Below are positions 18,715 through 27,814 of a stretch of 64,000 nucleotides of DNA, piece by piece. How positions within the stretch are numbered: the stretch's first letter is position 1; each line of letters opens with the position of its first letter. Made by a program: the position numbers and the translations under genes. Location of the stretch: positions 16,334 through 80,333 of the forward strand of contig SKQO01000004.1 in NCBI GenBank assembly GCA_007118975.1. The letters run 5' to 3'. The notes under the pieces were generated by a model that had not been told where the DNA came from, did not search any database, and was given only the letters and a program-made list of their open reading frames with translations. The DNA comes from Halobacteriales archaeon. GTDB lineage: Archaea; Halobacteriota; Halobacteria; Halobacteriales; SKNY01.

Positions 18715-19997
18715 GTGCAAACCTGAACACCCTGATCACCGAGATGTCGCGGGAGGCGAACTCGACAGGTCCCCTCGATGATCGACGAGTTGCAGTCAAG
18801 GACAACATATGCACGGCCGATGTCCCCACCACCTGCGCGTCAAACATGCTCGAGACGTACGTGCCGCCCTACGACGCGACGGTCGTTCGCCACGTACTCG
18901 ACGCTGGGGGGACTCTCATCGGCAAGGCCAACATGGACGAGTTCGGGATGGGGTCCACGACGGAAACGTCTGCGTTCGGCCCGACCCGCAACCCGGTCGA
19001 TCCCTCGCGGGTGCCCGGCGGGTCCTCGGGTGGGAGTGCGGCGGCGGTTGCAAGCGGTGCCGCCGATCTGGCCCTCGGCTCCGACACCGGCGGGTCGGTC
19101 CGGAACCCGGCGGCATTCTGTGGAGTCGTGGGAATCAAGCCGACCTACGGTCTGGTCTCACGCTACGGCCTCGTCGCTTATGCAAACAGCCTCGAGCAGA
19201 TCGGCCCGATCGGGGCGACCGTGGCCGACGCCGCGATGCTACTCGACGTCATCAGCGGGCCGGACCGCCACGACGCAACGTCGGTAGCAGCCGGCGCGAA
19301 TACCGCCTATGCAGAGGCCGCGAACGGCAATGTCGAGGGGATGACGGTGGGCGTCCCCGACGATCTCCTCGAAGGTGCCTCGCCAGGGGTCGCGGCGGTG
19401 TTCGCCGACGCCATGGCCAAACTCGAAGCCGCTGGGGCGACCGTCACCGACATCGCCATCGAGGGGCTCGAACACGCGGTCGCCGCCTACTACGTCATCG
19501 CCATGTCGGAGGCCTCCTCCAATCTGGCACGGTTCGACGGGGTCCGATACGGCATGGGATCGCCGGAATCCGGCGACTGGAACGAACAGTATGCCGCCGT
19601 GCGGTCGGCTGGCTTCGGGACCGAAGTGACCCGCCGGATCTTACTGGGTACCTTTGCCCTCTCCGCTGGCTACCAGGATCGGTACTACCGACAGGCCCAG
19701 TCTGCACGGGCATGGCTCGGCCGGGAGTTCGATGACGCCTTCGCATCGGTCGATCTGATCGCCAGCCCGACGATGCCCACGACGGCATACGAGCTTGGAA
19801 CGTCACTCGATGATCCCCTCCAACTCTACATCGCGGATGCCAATACCGTCCCTGCAAACCTCGCAAACCTCCCCGCAATCTCGGTACCGGGTGGCGACGA
19901 CGGGGGGCTACCGGTCGGCATTCAATTTATGGCGCCACAGTTCGAGGAAGGGCGAATGATCCGGGCTGCGAGCGCGGTCGAAGCGGCCACGAGCTGA
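18711..19997 (+). CDS. gatA: Aspartyl/glutamyl-tRNA amidotransferase subunit A
   Basis: A 428-residue amidase-signature enzyme that releases ammonia from glutamine. The Ser-cis-Ser-Lys triad is present: K30 (VAVKDN), S105 (PGGSSGGSAAAV) and S129 (DTGGSVRNPAAFCG); the spacings of 75 and 24 match the family. The N-terminus is about 50 residues shorter than in bacterial GatA. GatB is not in this window; it is often unlinked in haloarchaea. Confidence 0.93.
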   Translation: MSANLNTLITEMSREANSTGPLDDRRVAVKDNICTADVPTTCASNMLETYVPPYDATVVRHVLDAGGTLIGKANMDEFGMGSTTETSAFGPTRNPVDPSRVPGGSSGGSAAAVASGAADLALGSDTGGSVRNPAAFCGVVGIKPTYGLVSRYGLVAYANSLEQIGPIGATVADAAMLLDVISGPDRHDATSVAAGANTAYAEAANGNVEGMTVGVPDDLLEGASPGVAAVFADAMAKLEAAGATVTDIAIEGLEHAVAAYYVIAMSEASSNLARFDGVRYGMGSPESGDWNEQYAAVRSAGFGTEVTRRILLGTFALSAGYQDRYYRQAQSARAWLGREFDDAFASVDLIASPTMPTTAYELGTSLDDPLQLYIADANTVPANLANLPAISVPGGDDGGLPVGIQFMAPQFEEGRMIRAASAVEAATS

Positions 19998-20006
19998 ACG
20001 CCTGCG

Positions 20007-20636
20007 CTACCCAATCATCGTCGCGACACCCTTCGTCTGCCGGTAATCGGAGTTTCGGATCTTCCGCAGGCGAGCGATAATCCGATCGCGGTCGTCCCCT
20101 TGCCAGTCGCTCGGATCTTTCATCGGGACGACGAGAAATCCCCGGCCCCGGATGTCGCGGGCGTGCCGCCACTCCATGTCGACCGGGAGCTTGCGGAACT
20201 GCGTCGTGTACCCGGCGAGGATGCGATCGGTCGCCCGTGCCCCGACCGGGACGAGAATGTGGGCGTTCACGGCTCGGAGCTCGGCATCGAAAAATCGGTG
20301 GAGATCGCGGTAGGCCGCGTCCGTCGGCTCGGCTCCCTCCGCCACCGGACACATGTGGACGTAACTCATGAACAGCTCCCGCCCGACCGGTCGTCCGTCG
20401 TTCGCGCGATCGAGCAGGCCGATCGTCTCGAACACCTCCAGGACGGCCCGGCCTGCGGGGTGATCCGTGAAGGGGATACCCGTCTTCGCGCCTCCATGGA
20501 CGCCCGCATGATTGCCGATGAGGTGAAAATCCGCTTCCGGGCGGCCGTATCCCGGCACCGGCTCGGCACCCTCGACCGGCTCACACGGCGGCTGTATCCC
20601 GAACGGATTACGGAGGTGTCGGGCGATCGGTTCCAC
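20007..20636 (-). CDS. Uracil-DNA glycosylase superfamily protein, atypical
   Basis: A 209-residue protein if the GTG at 20636 (VEPIARHLRNPFGIQ) is the start; an in-frame ATG at 20822 would overlap the divergent gene and looks unlike the family. The fold is suggested by FHLIGNHAGVHGGAKTGIPF as the uracil-pocket motif, but the usual C-terminal HPS motif reads PMKDPS. Only two cysteines (18 and 96) are present, so the 4Fe-4S cluster of family 4/5 enzymes cannot form. Haloarchaeal homologues are annotated as UDG family, but activity is not assured. Confidence 0.6.
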   Translation of the reverse strand: MEPIARHLRNPFGIQPPCEPVEGAEPVPGYGRPEADFHLIGNHAGVHGGAKTGIPFTDHPAGRAVLEVFETIGLLDRANDGRPVGRELFMSYVHMCPVAEGAEPTDAAYRDLHRFFDAELRAVNAHILVPVGARATDRILAGYTTQFRKLPVDMEWRHARDIRGRGFLVVPMKDPSDWQGDDRDRIIARLRKIRNSDYRQTKGVATMIG

Positions 20637-20722
20637 GAAGGCAGGTAGGAGGAGACGTCCTTTTAAGGTCGCCGGTCGCTGTCGGACGAAACGTTCTTGC
20701 GAATCTCTCGGGTGAATCAGGT

Positions 20723-21709
20723 GTGGAACAGCTGCGCGTGGAAAACCAGGAGTTCGAGGGGCCGTCGAACGCCTACCTTTTTGAGGCCGAGCCAACCACG
20801 CTGATCGACACCGGGATCGCAACAGAAACCGGCCGCCGGCAGCTCACCGAGGCGCTGTCGGCCCACGGGTATGGTTTTTCGGACATCGAACAGATCTTCC
20901 TGACCCATTTCCATTACGACCACGCGGGCCTTGCCGGAGACATTCAGGCAGCAAGCGGGGCGACGGTATATGCACACGAACTGGAATGCCAGGTGCTCCC
21001 TGGCGTAGGTTCGACCTCGTTGCTCGAATTCGACGGCGATCGGGTCGACGCGTGGGGGATTCCTGACGAGCAGCGCGAACGACTCGAAGCGTATCTGGCC
21101 GGGGTTGCGACACTCGCCGGCGAGCCTGTGGAGGTCACACCGGTGAAGACCGGTTCCCGACTCGAAGTACCCGGTGACACCGTCACCGTGCATCACGCAC
21201 CCGGTCATACCGCCGGGCACGTGGTGTTTTCGCGAGTGCAGACGAGTGACGTCTTTGGCGGCGACGTAATCCTCCCGACGTACACGCCAAACATCGGCGG
21301 TGCGGACATCCGACTCGACGACCCCCTCGGGACGTATCTCGAGACGCTCGAGTGGTTCGATGCGACGCAATCGGGCCCGGTCTGGCCGGGCCATGGCGAC
21401 AGGATCGACGATGTGAGCGGGCGCATCCGGTCGATTCGCGCCCACCATCGACGACGGCTCGACCGCGTGGCCGACGTGCTCGATCGGGATCGTCCGAGCA
21501 CCCCGTGGGAGGTGGCGTTGGCTGTTTTTGGTAGTCTCGCCGGCATTCACGTGCTGAACGGAACGGGTGAAGCGGCAGCGCATCTCACCCATTTAGAACG
21601 GCACGGCGTCGTCGCACGACGGCACAAAGGCTACGTTCGCGTCGATGAACACGAAGTGAATCCGGGGGACCTCGTCCGCGATCCACCCTCGCACCGAAAA
21701 GGTGGTTAG
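20723..21709 (+). CDS. MBL-fold metallo-hydrolase
   Basis: A 328-residue protein with a GTG start. The metal-binding set is complete: LTHFHYDHAGLAG, HHAPGHTAGHVVF, FGGDVILP and VWPGHGDRID. A C-terminal helical domain of about 90 residues, with a possible winged-helix part (HLTHLERHGVVARRHKGYVR), follows. This layout is seen in lactamase-like hydrolases of the GLX2/LACTB2 group. The substrate is not known. Confidence 0.85.
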   Translation: MEQLRVENQEFEGPSNAYLFEAEPTTLIDTGIATETGRRQLTEALSAHGYGFSDIEQIFLTHFHYDHAGLAGDIQAASGATVYAHELECQVLPGVGSTSLLEFDGDRVDAWGIPDEQRERLEAYLAGVATLAGEPVEVTPVKTGSRLEVPGDTVTVHHAPGHTAGHVVFSRVQTSDVFGGDVILPTYTPNIGGADIRLDDPLGTYLETLEWFDATQSGPVWPGHGDRIDDVSGRIRSIRAHHRRRLDRVADVLDRDRPSTPWEVALAVFGSLAGIHVLNGTGEAAAHLTHLERHGVVARRHKGYVRVDEHEVNPGDLVRDPPSHRKGG

Positions 21710-21731
21710 CCCGCCCCTGGTATCTTCGGCA

Positions 21732-22349
21732 ATGCGGGTCGTCCCGGCCGCGTGGCAGTACGTCGCGATCGTGATTGGGGCTGCGCTGCCGGCGCTACTC
21801 CTTGCGCCCTGGCTCGCACCGATCGTACTCGCCGCCGCCGGATTCGTCCTCTGGTTCTTCCGGGACCCCGATCGGCTGCCCCCATCGACGGGCGTGGTGG
21901 CTCCTGCAGAGGGACGGATCCGGGCCATCGACGTGATGGACGGTCGCGTGCAGCTCTCGGTGTTCTTGAGCATCCTCGACGTCCACGTGATCCGGGCACC
22001 GGCCGGTGGCAAGGTGATCGAACACGCCCCCGTAGCCGGGGGGTACTGGCCGGCCTTCTCGGCCGCGGCTGATCGGAACGAACGCGTCGAGCTCCACATT
22101 CAAGGCGAGTCCGGCAGGTTCGATGTGGACCTGATCGCCGGAGCCGTGGCCCGGTACATCTCGACGTATGTGAGTGCGGGCGATCGAATCCCGAGAAGCG
22201 CTCGAATCGGGCACATCGCGTTCGGGAGTCGCGTCGACGTCAAGTTGCCAGCTGCGTACAGCCTCGCGGACGTGACGGTCTCCCCCGGCGATCGCGTCCG
22301 CGCCGGAGAAACGGTGATTGCCCGAAGGCCGGACGCCGAGGAGTCATGA
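21732..22349 (+). CDS. asd: Archaetidylserine decarboxylase (phosphatidylserine decarboxylase family)
   Basis: A 205-residue pyruvoyl enzyme making archaetidylethanolamine from archaetidylserine. It has one or two N-terminal membrane segments, FLSILDVHVIRAP in the catalytic domain, and a self-cleavage site G165-S166 in HIAFGSRVDVKLP. Haloarchaeal homologues (PssD) are known to be needed for ArtA-dependent lipid anchoring of surface proteins. The ATG at 21732 gives the expected N-terminus. Its stop overlaps the next gene by four bases. Confidence 0.85.
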   Translation: MRVVPAAWQYVAIVIGAALPALLLAPWLAPIVLAAAGFVLWFFRDPDRLPPSTGVVAPAEGRIRAIDVMDGRVQLSVFLSILDVHVIRAPAGGKVIEHAPVAGGYWPAFSAAADRNERVELHIQGESGRFDVDLIAGAVARYISTYVSAGDRIPRSARIGHIAFGSRVDVKLPAAYSLADVTVSPGDRVRAGETVIARRPDAEES

Positions 22350-23293
22350 GGCGGCGTGAGCTCCTCCGCACTGGTGTGGGTGCCGGGGTTACGCTCGGAC
22401 TGGCGCGGGCACTTCACAACACCGTGATCGGGTATGGCCAGTTCGGTATCGGAGAGAATCTCACGGAACAACACATCGGGGGGTTGGCACGAGCTGGATA
22501 TCCCGGCCCGAACGGTGGGCGGCTCGCCCTCGGTGACGGCGAGTTGTTGATCGGCACGGAATCCGTACGGTATCGCGAGGACGGAACTGATGAATGGACG
22601 TCCGTGGGAGCGGCGGAAACACCCGAGTCTGTACAGACGTTGACCTCGGACATCCGGTCCCTCCAACGTGGGGAGTTCGATGTCGAAGTCTTTCCGCTCG
22701 AAGATTTTTTCGAGTGGATCGACCAACGGCAATCCCGACCCACTCTACTCGGGTTACTCCGGCGGCAACACGCCGTACGGCCGGATCGGTCGCTGATCGA
22801 CGAGTTCACCGGGATCGATCCCGGGAACGGAAAAACGTTGCTCGGTGGGTTGGCGGAGGCGTTTGCGGAATCGACCACCTACGACATTCCGCGATACGCG
22901 GCCGGGTCCGTCCAGGACAATCTGCTACCGGTCGATGTCGACCTTCGCGGGCCCTTCAGGCCTGATATTGGCTTCGAGCAGCTGGTTGACGCGGACGGGA
23001 TCGGACTGTTTTGCGGGGAGTACACGCTGTTGACGAATCGAGCCCTCCGTTCGGTCCCGCCAGCCGATCAGTCCCCACCGTTACGCGGCCTCACGGTGTA
23101 CAACGACCGTCACAAGCATGTGTACAACGGGGTAATCAGTGTCGTCGAATCCGAAAACGGGCTCGTGATTCCGGTGACGTTCGTCGATTACACGTTCACG
23201 ACACTCCGCGCAACCGTCGGTCTCGACAACATTGCACCCGGCGAGAAAAACGCGTACGGCACTGGCCACCGAGCTGACCGAATCAACTGGTAA
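22346..23293 (+). CDS. Uncharacterised protein with Tat-like N-terminus, coupled to asd
   Basis: A 315-residue protein that I do not recognise. It begins MRRRELLRTGVGAGVTLGLA, a likely twin-arginine or other signal/anchor. The rest shows no repeated motif, no further membrane helix and no recognisable active site; Asp/Glu content is moderate and the C-terminus carries VVESENGLVIPVTFVDYTF. It overlaps asd (ATGA), so it is likely co-translated, which hints at a role at the membrane or cell surface, but this is inference. Confidence 0.65.
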   Translation: MRRRELLRTGVGAGVTLGLARALHNTVIGYGQFGIGENLTEQHIGGLARAGYPGPNGGRLALGDGELLIGTESVRYREDGTDEWTSVGAAETPESVQTLTSDIRSLQRGEFDVEVFPLEDFFEWIDQRQSRPTLLGLLRRQHAVRPDRSLIDEFTGIDPGNGKTLLGGLAEAFAESTTYDIPRYAAGSVQDNLLPVDVDLRGPFRPDIGFEQLVDADGIGLFCGEYTLLTNRALRSVPPADQSPPLRGLTVYNDRHKHVYNGVISVVESENGLVIPVTFVDYTFTTLRATVGLDNIAPGEKNAYGTGHRADRINW

Positions 23294-23297
23294 CTCG

Positions 23298-25427
23298 TCA
23301 GTCGGCTACGGGCTGCGGTGGCTGTTCGTCCCGCGATCCGATCGCGGCGATCGCTGCCTCGATGTGATCGCGGGTGATCCGAACCTCGTCCGCCCGGTCG
23401 ACCGCGGTTGGGGCGTCGACACCGTCGGTTACCTCCCGGATGGCTCGCATGGATGCGTCCCGGGCGATTGCAGCGAGGTCGGCCCCCGTGAACCCTTCGA
23501 GCTCGTCGGCAATCGCGTCCAGATCGAGATCCTGGGCAAGCGGTTTGCCGCGGAAGTGGATCGCCATGATCTCTCGTCGACCGCTCGCGTCCGGGGGCGG
23601 CACTAAGACGTGCTCTTCGAAGCGACCCGGGCGAAGAATCGCTGGATCGAGGACTTCTCGTCGGTTCGTCGCCGCGATGACGACCACATTGGGATTGTCC
23701 GAGAGGCCGTCAAGCTCGGCGAGGAGCTGCGACACCACGCGTTCTGTCACTTCGTGTCGATCGGTACCCCGTTGGCCTGCGATAGCGTCGATCTCGTCGA
23801 AAAATACGATCGTGGGGGCTGACTGTCGTGCCCGCTCGAATACACGCCGGACGGCGCGCTCCGATTCGCCCACGTACTGATCGAGCAACTCGGGGCCCGC
23901 GACGTGGATGAAGTTCACATCACTCTCGCTTGCGACCGCCCGGCCCAGGAGCGTCTTGCCGGTTCCCGGTGGGCCATACAGGAGAATACCGGTCGGCGGC
24001 TCGGTGTTGGTCGCTTCGAAGAGTTCCCGGTGTGTCAGCGGCCATTCGACCGCTTCCCGCAGCGTGCGCTTTGCCTCGTCGAGCCCGCCGACGTCGTCGT
24101 AATCGGTGTCCGGCGTCTCCGCGACGAACTCCCGCATGGCCGACGGATCGATGGCTGCCAGGGCCGATTCGAAATCCTCGCGAGTTACCCGTAGCTCACG
24201 AAGCGGAGTGTCCCGCGAGGCGGTGTACCTGCGGAGCGCCCCCATGCCTGATTCGACCGTGAGGGCATGGAGGTCGGCACCGACGAAGCCGTGTGTTCGC
24301 TCGGCGAGCCGATCCAGCGAGACGTCGTCGGCGAGCGGCATCCCTCGCGTGTGGACCTCGAGGACCTCGCGACGACCGGCCTCGTTGGGGACGCCGATCT
24401 CGATCTCTCGATCGAAGCGCCCGGCCCGGCGGAGGGCAGGATCGATCACGTCGATGCGATTCGTGGCGCCGATGACGACCACGTCGCCACGTTGATCGAG
24501 ACCGTCCATGACCGAAAGCAGCTGGGCAACCACCCGGTTTTCCACGTCCGCGTTCTCGTCCCGTTTGCCCGCCACGCTGTCGATCTCGTCGAAAAATACG
24601 ATGCTCGGGGCGTTCTCCTGGGCCTTCTCGAAGCGCTCGCGAAGCTGCTCTTCGCTTTCGCCCTTGTACTTCGACATGATCTCCGGTCCGGAGATGTGGT
24701 AGAACTCCGCGTCGACCTCATTGGCGACCGCCCGGGCGATGAGCGTTTTGCCCGTCCCGGGGGGACCGTACAGGAGTACACCCTTCGGGGCTTCGATCCC
24801 GACGTGGTGAAACAGCTCGGGCTCCGACAGCGGCAGTTCGATCATTTCACGCACCAGCTCCAGCTCTTCGTCGAGCCCACCGATGTCCTCGTAGGTCACA
24901 CGTTTGTCGACTGAAGCGTCGGCTTCGGCCGTATCGTCCGGCAGCTTTACGTCGGTCGCGCCGGTGATGTAGACGGTCCCCGCGGGGTCCGTGTTCGTGA
25001 TAGTAAACGGACCGACCCCGAGGCGCTCGATATGGATGCGCTGGCCCTGGCTGACGGGACGGTCCTCTAGGTCACGATGGATCGCCTGGGCGATCCGATC
25101 CGTATCCTCGCTCGAGAGTGGAACGGGCGGTTGGACGGTAATCGATTGAGCGGTCTCGACCGTTTGTTCCCTGACACGCACTGTTTCGCCGATCCTGACG
25201 CCAGCGTTGGCGCGTGTATCCGCATCGATCTGGATCGATCCGTCTGCCAGTGCCGGGCCGCCTGGCCAGACCTTCGCGACAGTTCGTTGCTCGCCCTCGA
25301 TTACCACGGTATCGCCGCTCAACACGCCGAGTGTTCGTCTGGCCGGTTCCGGGAGGCGGGCCACGCCCCGACCGGCGTCCCGCTTTTCGGCGCCAACAAC
25401 CTCCAGGGTTACCTCCTCGCCGCTCAT
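23298..25427 (-). CDS. cdc48: Cdc48-type AAA+ ATPase
   Basis: A 709-residue archaeal Cdc48/p97/VAT homologue. The N-terminal domain (about 1-170) is a double-psi barrel plus four-stranded domain; two AAA modules follow, each with Walker A GPPGTGKT (221-228 and near 490), Walker B with DEID, and SRH motifs with NRIDVIDPALRRAGRFDREI and NRREVLDPAILRPGRFEEH. Cdc48 unfolds proteins for the proteasome. The start at 25427 (MSGEEVTLEV) is the family's; an earlier in-frame start is unlikely. It converges with the coupled asd pair. Confidence 0.95.
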   Translation of the reverse strand: MSGEEVTLEVVGAEKRDAGRGVARLPEPARRTLGVLSGDTVVIEGEQRTVAKVWPGGPALADGSIQIDADTRANAGVRIGETVRVREQTVETAQSITVQPPVPLSSEDTDRIAQAIHRDLEDRPVSQGQRIHIERLGVGPFTITNTDPAGTVYITGATDVKLPDDTAEADASVDKRVTYEDIGGLDEELELVREMIELPLSEPELFHHVGIEAPKGVLLYGPPGTGKTLIARAVANEVDAEFYHISGPEIMSKYKGESEEQLRERFEKAQENAPSIVFFDEIDSVAGKRDENADVENRVVAQLLSVMDGLDQRGDVVVIGATNRIDVIDPALRRAGRFDREIEIGVPNEAGRREVLEVHTRGMPLADDVSLDRLAERTHGFVGADLHALTVESGMGALRRYTASRDTPLRELRVTREDFESALAAIDPSAMREFVAETPDTDYDDVGGLDEAKRTLREAVEWPLTHRELFEATNTEPPTGILLYGPPGTGKTLLGRAVASESDVNFIHVAGPELLDQYVGESERAVRRVFERARQSAPTIVFFDEIDAIAGQRGTDRHEVTERVVSQLLAELDGLSDNPNVVVIAATNRREVLDPAILRPGRFEEHVLVPPPDASGRREIMAIHFRGKPLAQDLDLDAIADELEGFTGADLAAIARDASMRAIREVTDGVDAPTAVDRADEVRITRDHIEAAIAAIGSRDEQPPQPVAD

Positions 25428-25522
25428 TCCCGTAGGAATTGCTCCGCTGGGACCTTTATGATTGTCCTCGTGCACCCTATGGAGGGGGCAATTGCTAAAG
25501 GGCCGGGCGCCCACGTGTTCGC

Positions 25523-25657
25523 ATGGTCGAACCCACCGAAAGGGATGGCATGACCTGGTACGAGTGCGAGGAGTGTGGACTTTTGCTCGAGGACCAGGAG
25601 GAGGCACGCCGTCACGAACGGAACTGTGACGCCGAAGAACCATCGTACCTGCAGTGA
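25523..25657 (+). CDS. Small zinc-finger protein (44 residues)
   Basis: A short ORF with a C-x2-C-x12-H-x3-C pattern (C15, C18, H31, C35), in a Glu-rich sequence with WYECEECGLLL and HERNC. Such C2H2/C3H-like micro-proteins are common in haloarchaea and easily missed. It lies between cdc48 and a convergent DUF5796-like gene, ending at the base before that gene's last codon. Function unknown; DNA or protein binding is a guess. Confidence 0.7.
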   Translation: MVEPTERDGMTWYECEECGLLLEDQEEARRHERNCDAEEPSYLQ

Positions 25658-26083
25658 TTAGGCCGTCACCTGGAGCTGGTAGGCCCGTTCCCGAAGCTGA
25701 TTTTCAACGAACACGTACACATCGCGATCCGTTGGGCCCTCCAACCCGATTTCGACGGCCTCCCGATATCCGATCGCGTCGACACCCGGAGCAACTGTCG
25801 CCACGTCACCGGCGGCGACCAGTACCCGGCCCACACCCGAGTCCTGTAAAATCTCGTCGGCCGTTTTGTGGTCGTTTACGTAGACGACCGTGCCAGAGCC
25901 GCTGTCGCGGTCGGAGATGAGCACGTGAGCTTGTGAACTCGCCGGGGCGCGGACAGCCTCGGTCGTGGCCTCGGGGGGCGCGCGATACGTGACACGACGG
26001 CCGTCGAGGTACGTGACTTCGATGCCGGCTTCGGTCCACTCGACCGGGAGCGTCGCGGGAGAGATGTTAGACCGGCTCGCCAT
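25658..26083 (-). CDS. Protein resembling haloarchaeal DUF5796
   Basis: A 141-residue protein of unknown role. It has beta-rich alternation (WTEAGIEVTYLDGRRVTY, VVYVNDHKTADEILQDSGVG, VYVFVENQLRERAYQLQV) and no membrane or catalytic signatures. The assignment comes from resemblance of the N-terminal and VNDHKT segments to that halophile family. It is divergent from aroK. Confidence 0.6.
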   Translation of the reverse strand: MASRSNISPATLPVEWTEAGIEVTYLDGRRVTYRAPPEATTEAVRAPASSQAHVLISDRDSGSGTVVYVNDHKTADEILQDSGVGRVLVAAGDVATVAPGVDAIGYREAVEIGLEGPTDRDVYVFVENQLRERAYQLQVTA

Positions 26084-26171
26084 ACATTCGGGTCCGCTCG
26101 GCCGCGGGTTAAGCCCGACGGGACGTCGTCACATCGCCACGAGTAAATAGCAGCTTGGACGCAGGAAAGGC

Positions 26172-27026
26172 ATGGAAGGGCGCGCCCGCGCACCCGGAGC
26201 CGGCACAATTCTGAACGCCCTCGCGACCGGGGTGGGCTCGGCATTCGCCATCGAGCAGTACACCCACGCACACGTCTCGCTCTCCAGTGACTCGGCGGTC
26301 CAAGGAACGATCGCTGGAGCACCCGATGCTGATACGCGGTTGATCGAGCGGTGCGTCGAGCTTGTCGTCGAACGGTTTGGCGATGATGAGGGCGGGGAGG
26401 TACGGACCGAAAGCGACCTCCCGATGGCCGGCGGGTTGAAGTCCTCGAGCGCGGCGGCCAATGCCACCGTGTTAGCGACGATGAGCGCACTCGGCGTCGC
26501 AGATCAGGTCGACCGCGAAGAGGCAGCCCGGATGGGGGTTACGGCGGCCCGCGATGCAGGTGTCACGGTCACGGGCGCTTTCGATGACGCGAGTGCGAGC
26601 ATGCTGGGTGGGATAACCATCACGGACAATACGTGCGATGAACTCCGACAGCGGGCTCGCCGGGACTGGCACGTGCTCGTCTGGATCCCGCCGGAACGCG
26701 CCTACAGCGCGGATGCGGATCTCGACCGGTGTCGCCGGCTCGCGTCATTAGCAGACCTCGTCGCCGAACTCGCCCTCGACGGAGCGTACACCAGGGCGAT
26801 GACGGTGAACGGGCTCGCGTTTTGCGCGGCACTGAAATTCGATGCCGAACCCATGCTCGAGGCAATGCCCGATGCAGCAGGCGTGTCACTCTCGGGGACG
26901 GGACCGAGCTTTATCGCGGTGGGCGACCGAGACGCACTCGCGAGTGTCAAGGTGTCGTGGGACGAACGCGCGGGACAGACGGTGCTTACAACCACACAAA
27001 CCGAGGGAGCGACGATCGATGAATGA
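26172..27026 (+). CDS. aroK: Shikimate kinase, archaeal GHMP type
   Basis: A 284-residue GHMP-family kinase, unrelated to bacterial AroK but catalysing the same phosphorylation of shikimate. The phosphate-binding motif is PMAGGLKSSSAAANA at about residues 85-99, and the C-terminal GHMP segment is GVSLSGTGPSFIAVG. The archaeal type is distinguished by the N-terminal APGAGTILNALATG. Its stop overlaps the chorismate mutase start. aroA and aroC lie 5-8 kb downstream. Confidence 0.9.
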   Translation: MEGRARAPGAGTILNALATGVGSAFAIEQYTHAHVSLSSDSAVQGTIAGAPDADTRLIERCVELVVERFGDDEGGEVRTESDLPMAGGLKSSSAAANATVLATMSALGVADQVDREEAARMGVTAARDAGVTVTGAFDDASASMLGGITITDNTCDELRQRARRDWHVLVWIPPERAYSADADLDRCRRLASLADLVAELALDGAYTRAMTVNGLAFCAALKFDAEPMLEAMPDAAGVSLSGTGPSFIAVGDRDALASVKVSWDERAGQTVLTTTQTEGATIDE

Positions 27027-27324
27027 GATAGACGACGGGCGTATCGACCCACAAGAGATGTCACTGGCGGAACTGCGCGAGGAAATCACGGAGATCGACC
27101 GGGAGATTGTCGAACTGATCGCCCGGCGGACCTACGTCGCCGATACTATCGCAGAGGTCAAGGCCGGCGCAGGGCTTCCCACGACCGACGAGGAACAAGA
27201 AACGCGTGTCATGGAACGAGCGGGCAGGAACGCGGAACAGTTCGATGTCGATGCCAATCTCGTGAAGGCGATCTTCCGGCTGCTGATCGAGCTGAATAAG
27301 GTCCATCAGCGAGAGAACAGGTAA
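27019..27324 (+). CDS. Chorismate mutase
   Basis: A 101-residue AroQ-type mutase that turns chorismate into prephenate. Three helices with the family pattern LREEITEIDREIVELIARR, an active-site arginine/lysine set (RRTYVADTIAEVK) and a C-terminal FRLLIELNKVHQRE. It overlaps aroK, so the two are coupled. The product is used by the prephenate dehydrogenase encoded at 30.1-30.8 kb. Confidence 0.87.
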   Translation: MNEIDDGRIDPQEMSLAELREEITEIDREIVELIARRTYVADTIAEVKAGAGLPTTDEEQETRVMERAGRNAEQFDVDANLVKAIFRLLIELNKVHQRENR

Positions 27325-27814
27325 CGACTGGGTGCGACCGCGTCGAGGGTAGTCACGCCACTCGGACGAGCCCGATACTGTCGAGGCCACTGGTTCGTGC
27401 GAGTCATCCTTGAGAATTCGCGGCCGTTGACCGTGTCCACAAATTCGTCCAGCGTGTCGCGTGCGTCAGAATCAACGGCTGCCAAAATCGGCCGCTCCAT
27501 TGGGGTGTGTTCGCCCCGCCAGCGAGACGTAAATGGACGCCGCCTCCGCACTCATACAGCCCGCCACTGCTGCCCGTTTAGAAGGTCGTCGAAAGGAGGG
27601 GCCAGTTGATGAGTCGTCCTTGGAACCTTCTGGGTTCGAGACCCCTGAACCGCCTGGGTGGCAAACCCCGAGGCCTACCGCCGCATAGGTACACGTCACG
27701 CCAATCATTCTTTGCTTCCTTAGCAGGTTGACGCCCCGACACGGTTCAACCCAGCGTGATAGGTACGCTTTGCGAAGAACACCGAGGATAGTTATCTCAT
27801 AATCGCGCAAGATC
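27325..27814. other. Gene-free stretch of 490 bases with inverted repeats
   Basis: No convincing gene lies between chorismate mutase and surE. Two hairpin-forming inverted repeats are seen on both strands: GGTTC...GAACC near 27633-27651 and GGTTGA...TTCAACC near 27726-27751. A minus-strand frame at 27306-27500 (64 codons, MERPILAAVDSDARDTLDEF) has the most protein-like opening but its later part is poor. It may be a remnant, a structured RNA or simply spacer. Confidence 0.4.

Noticed and set aside
27600..27700. Possible tRNA because of a GGTTCGAGACC-like T-arm
   Set aside because: The D-arm, anticodon arm and acceptor stem do not pair; on neither strand does a cloverleaf fit.
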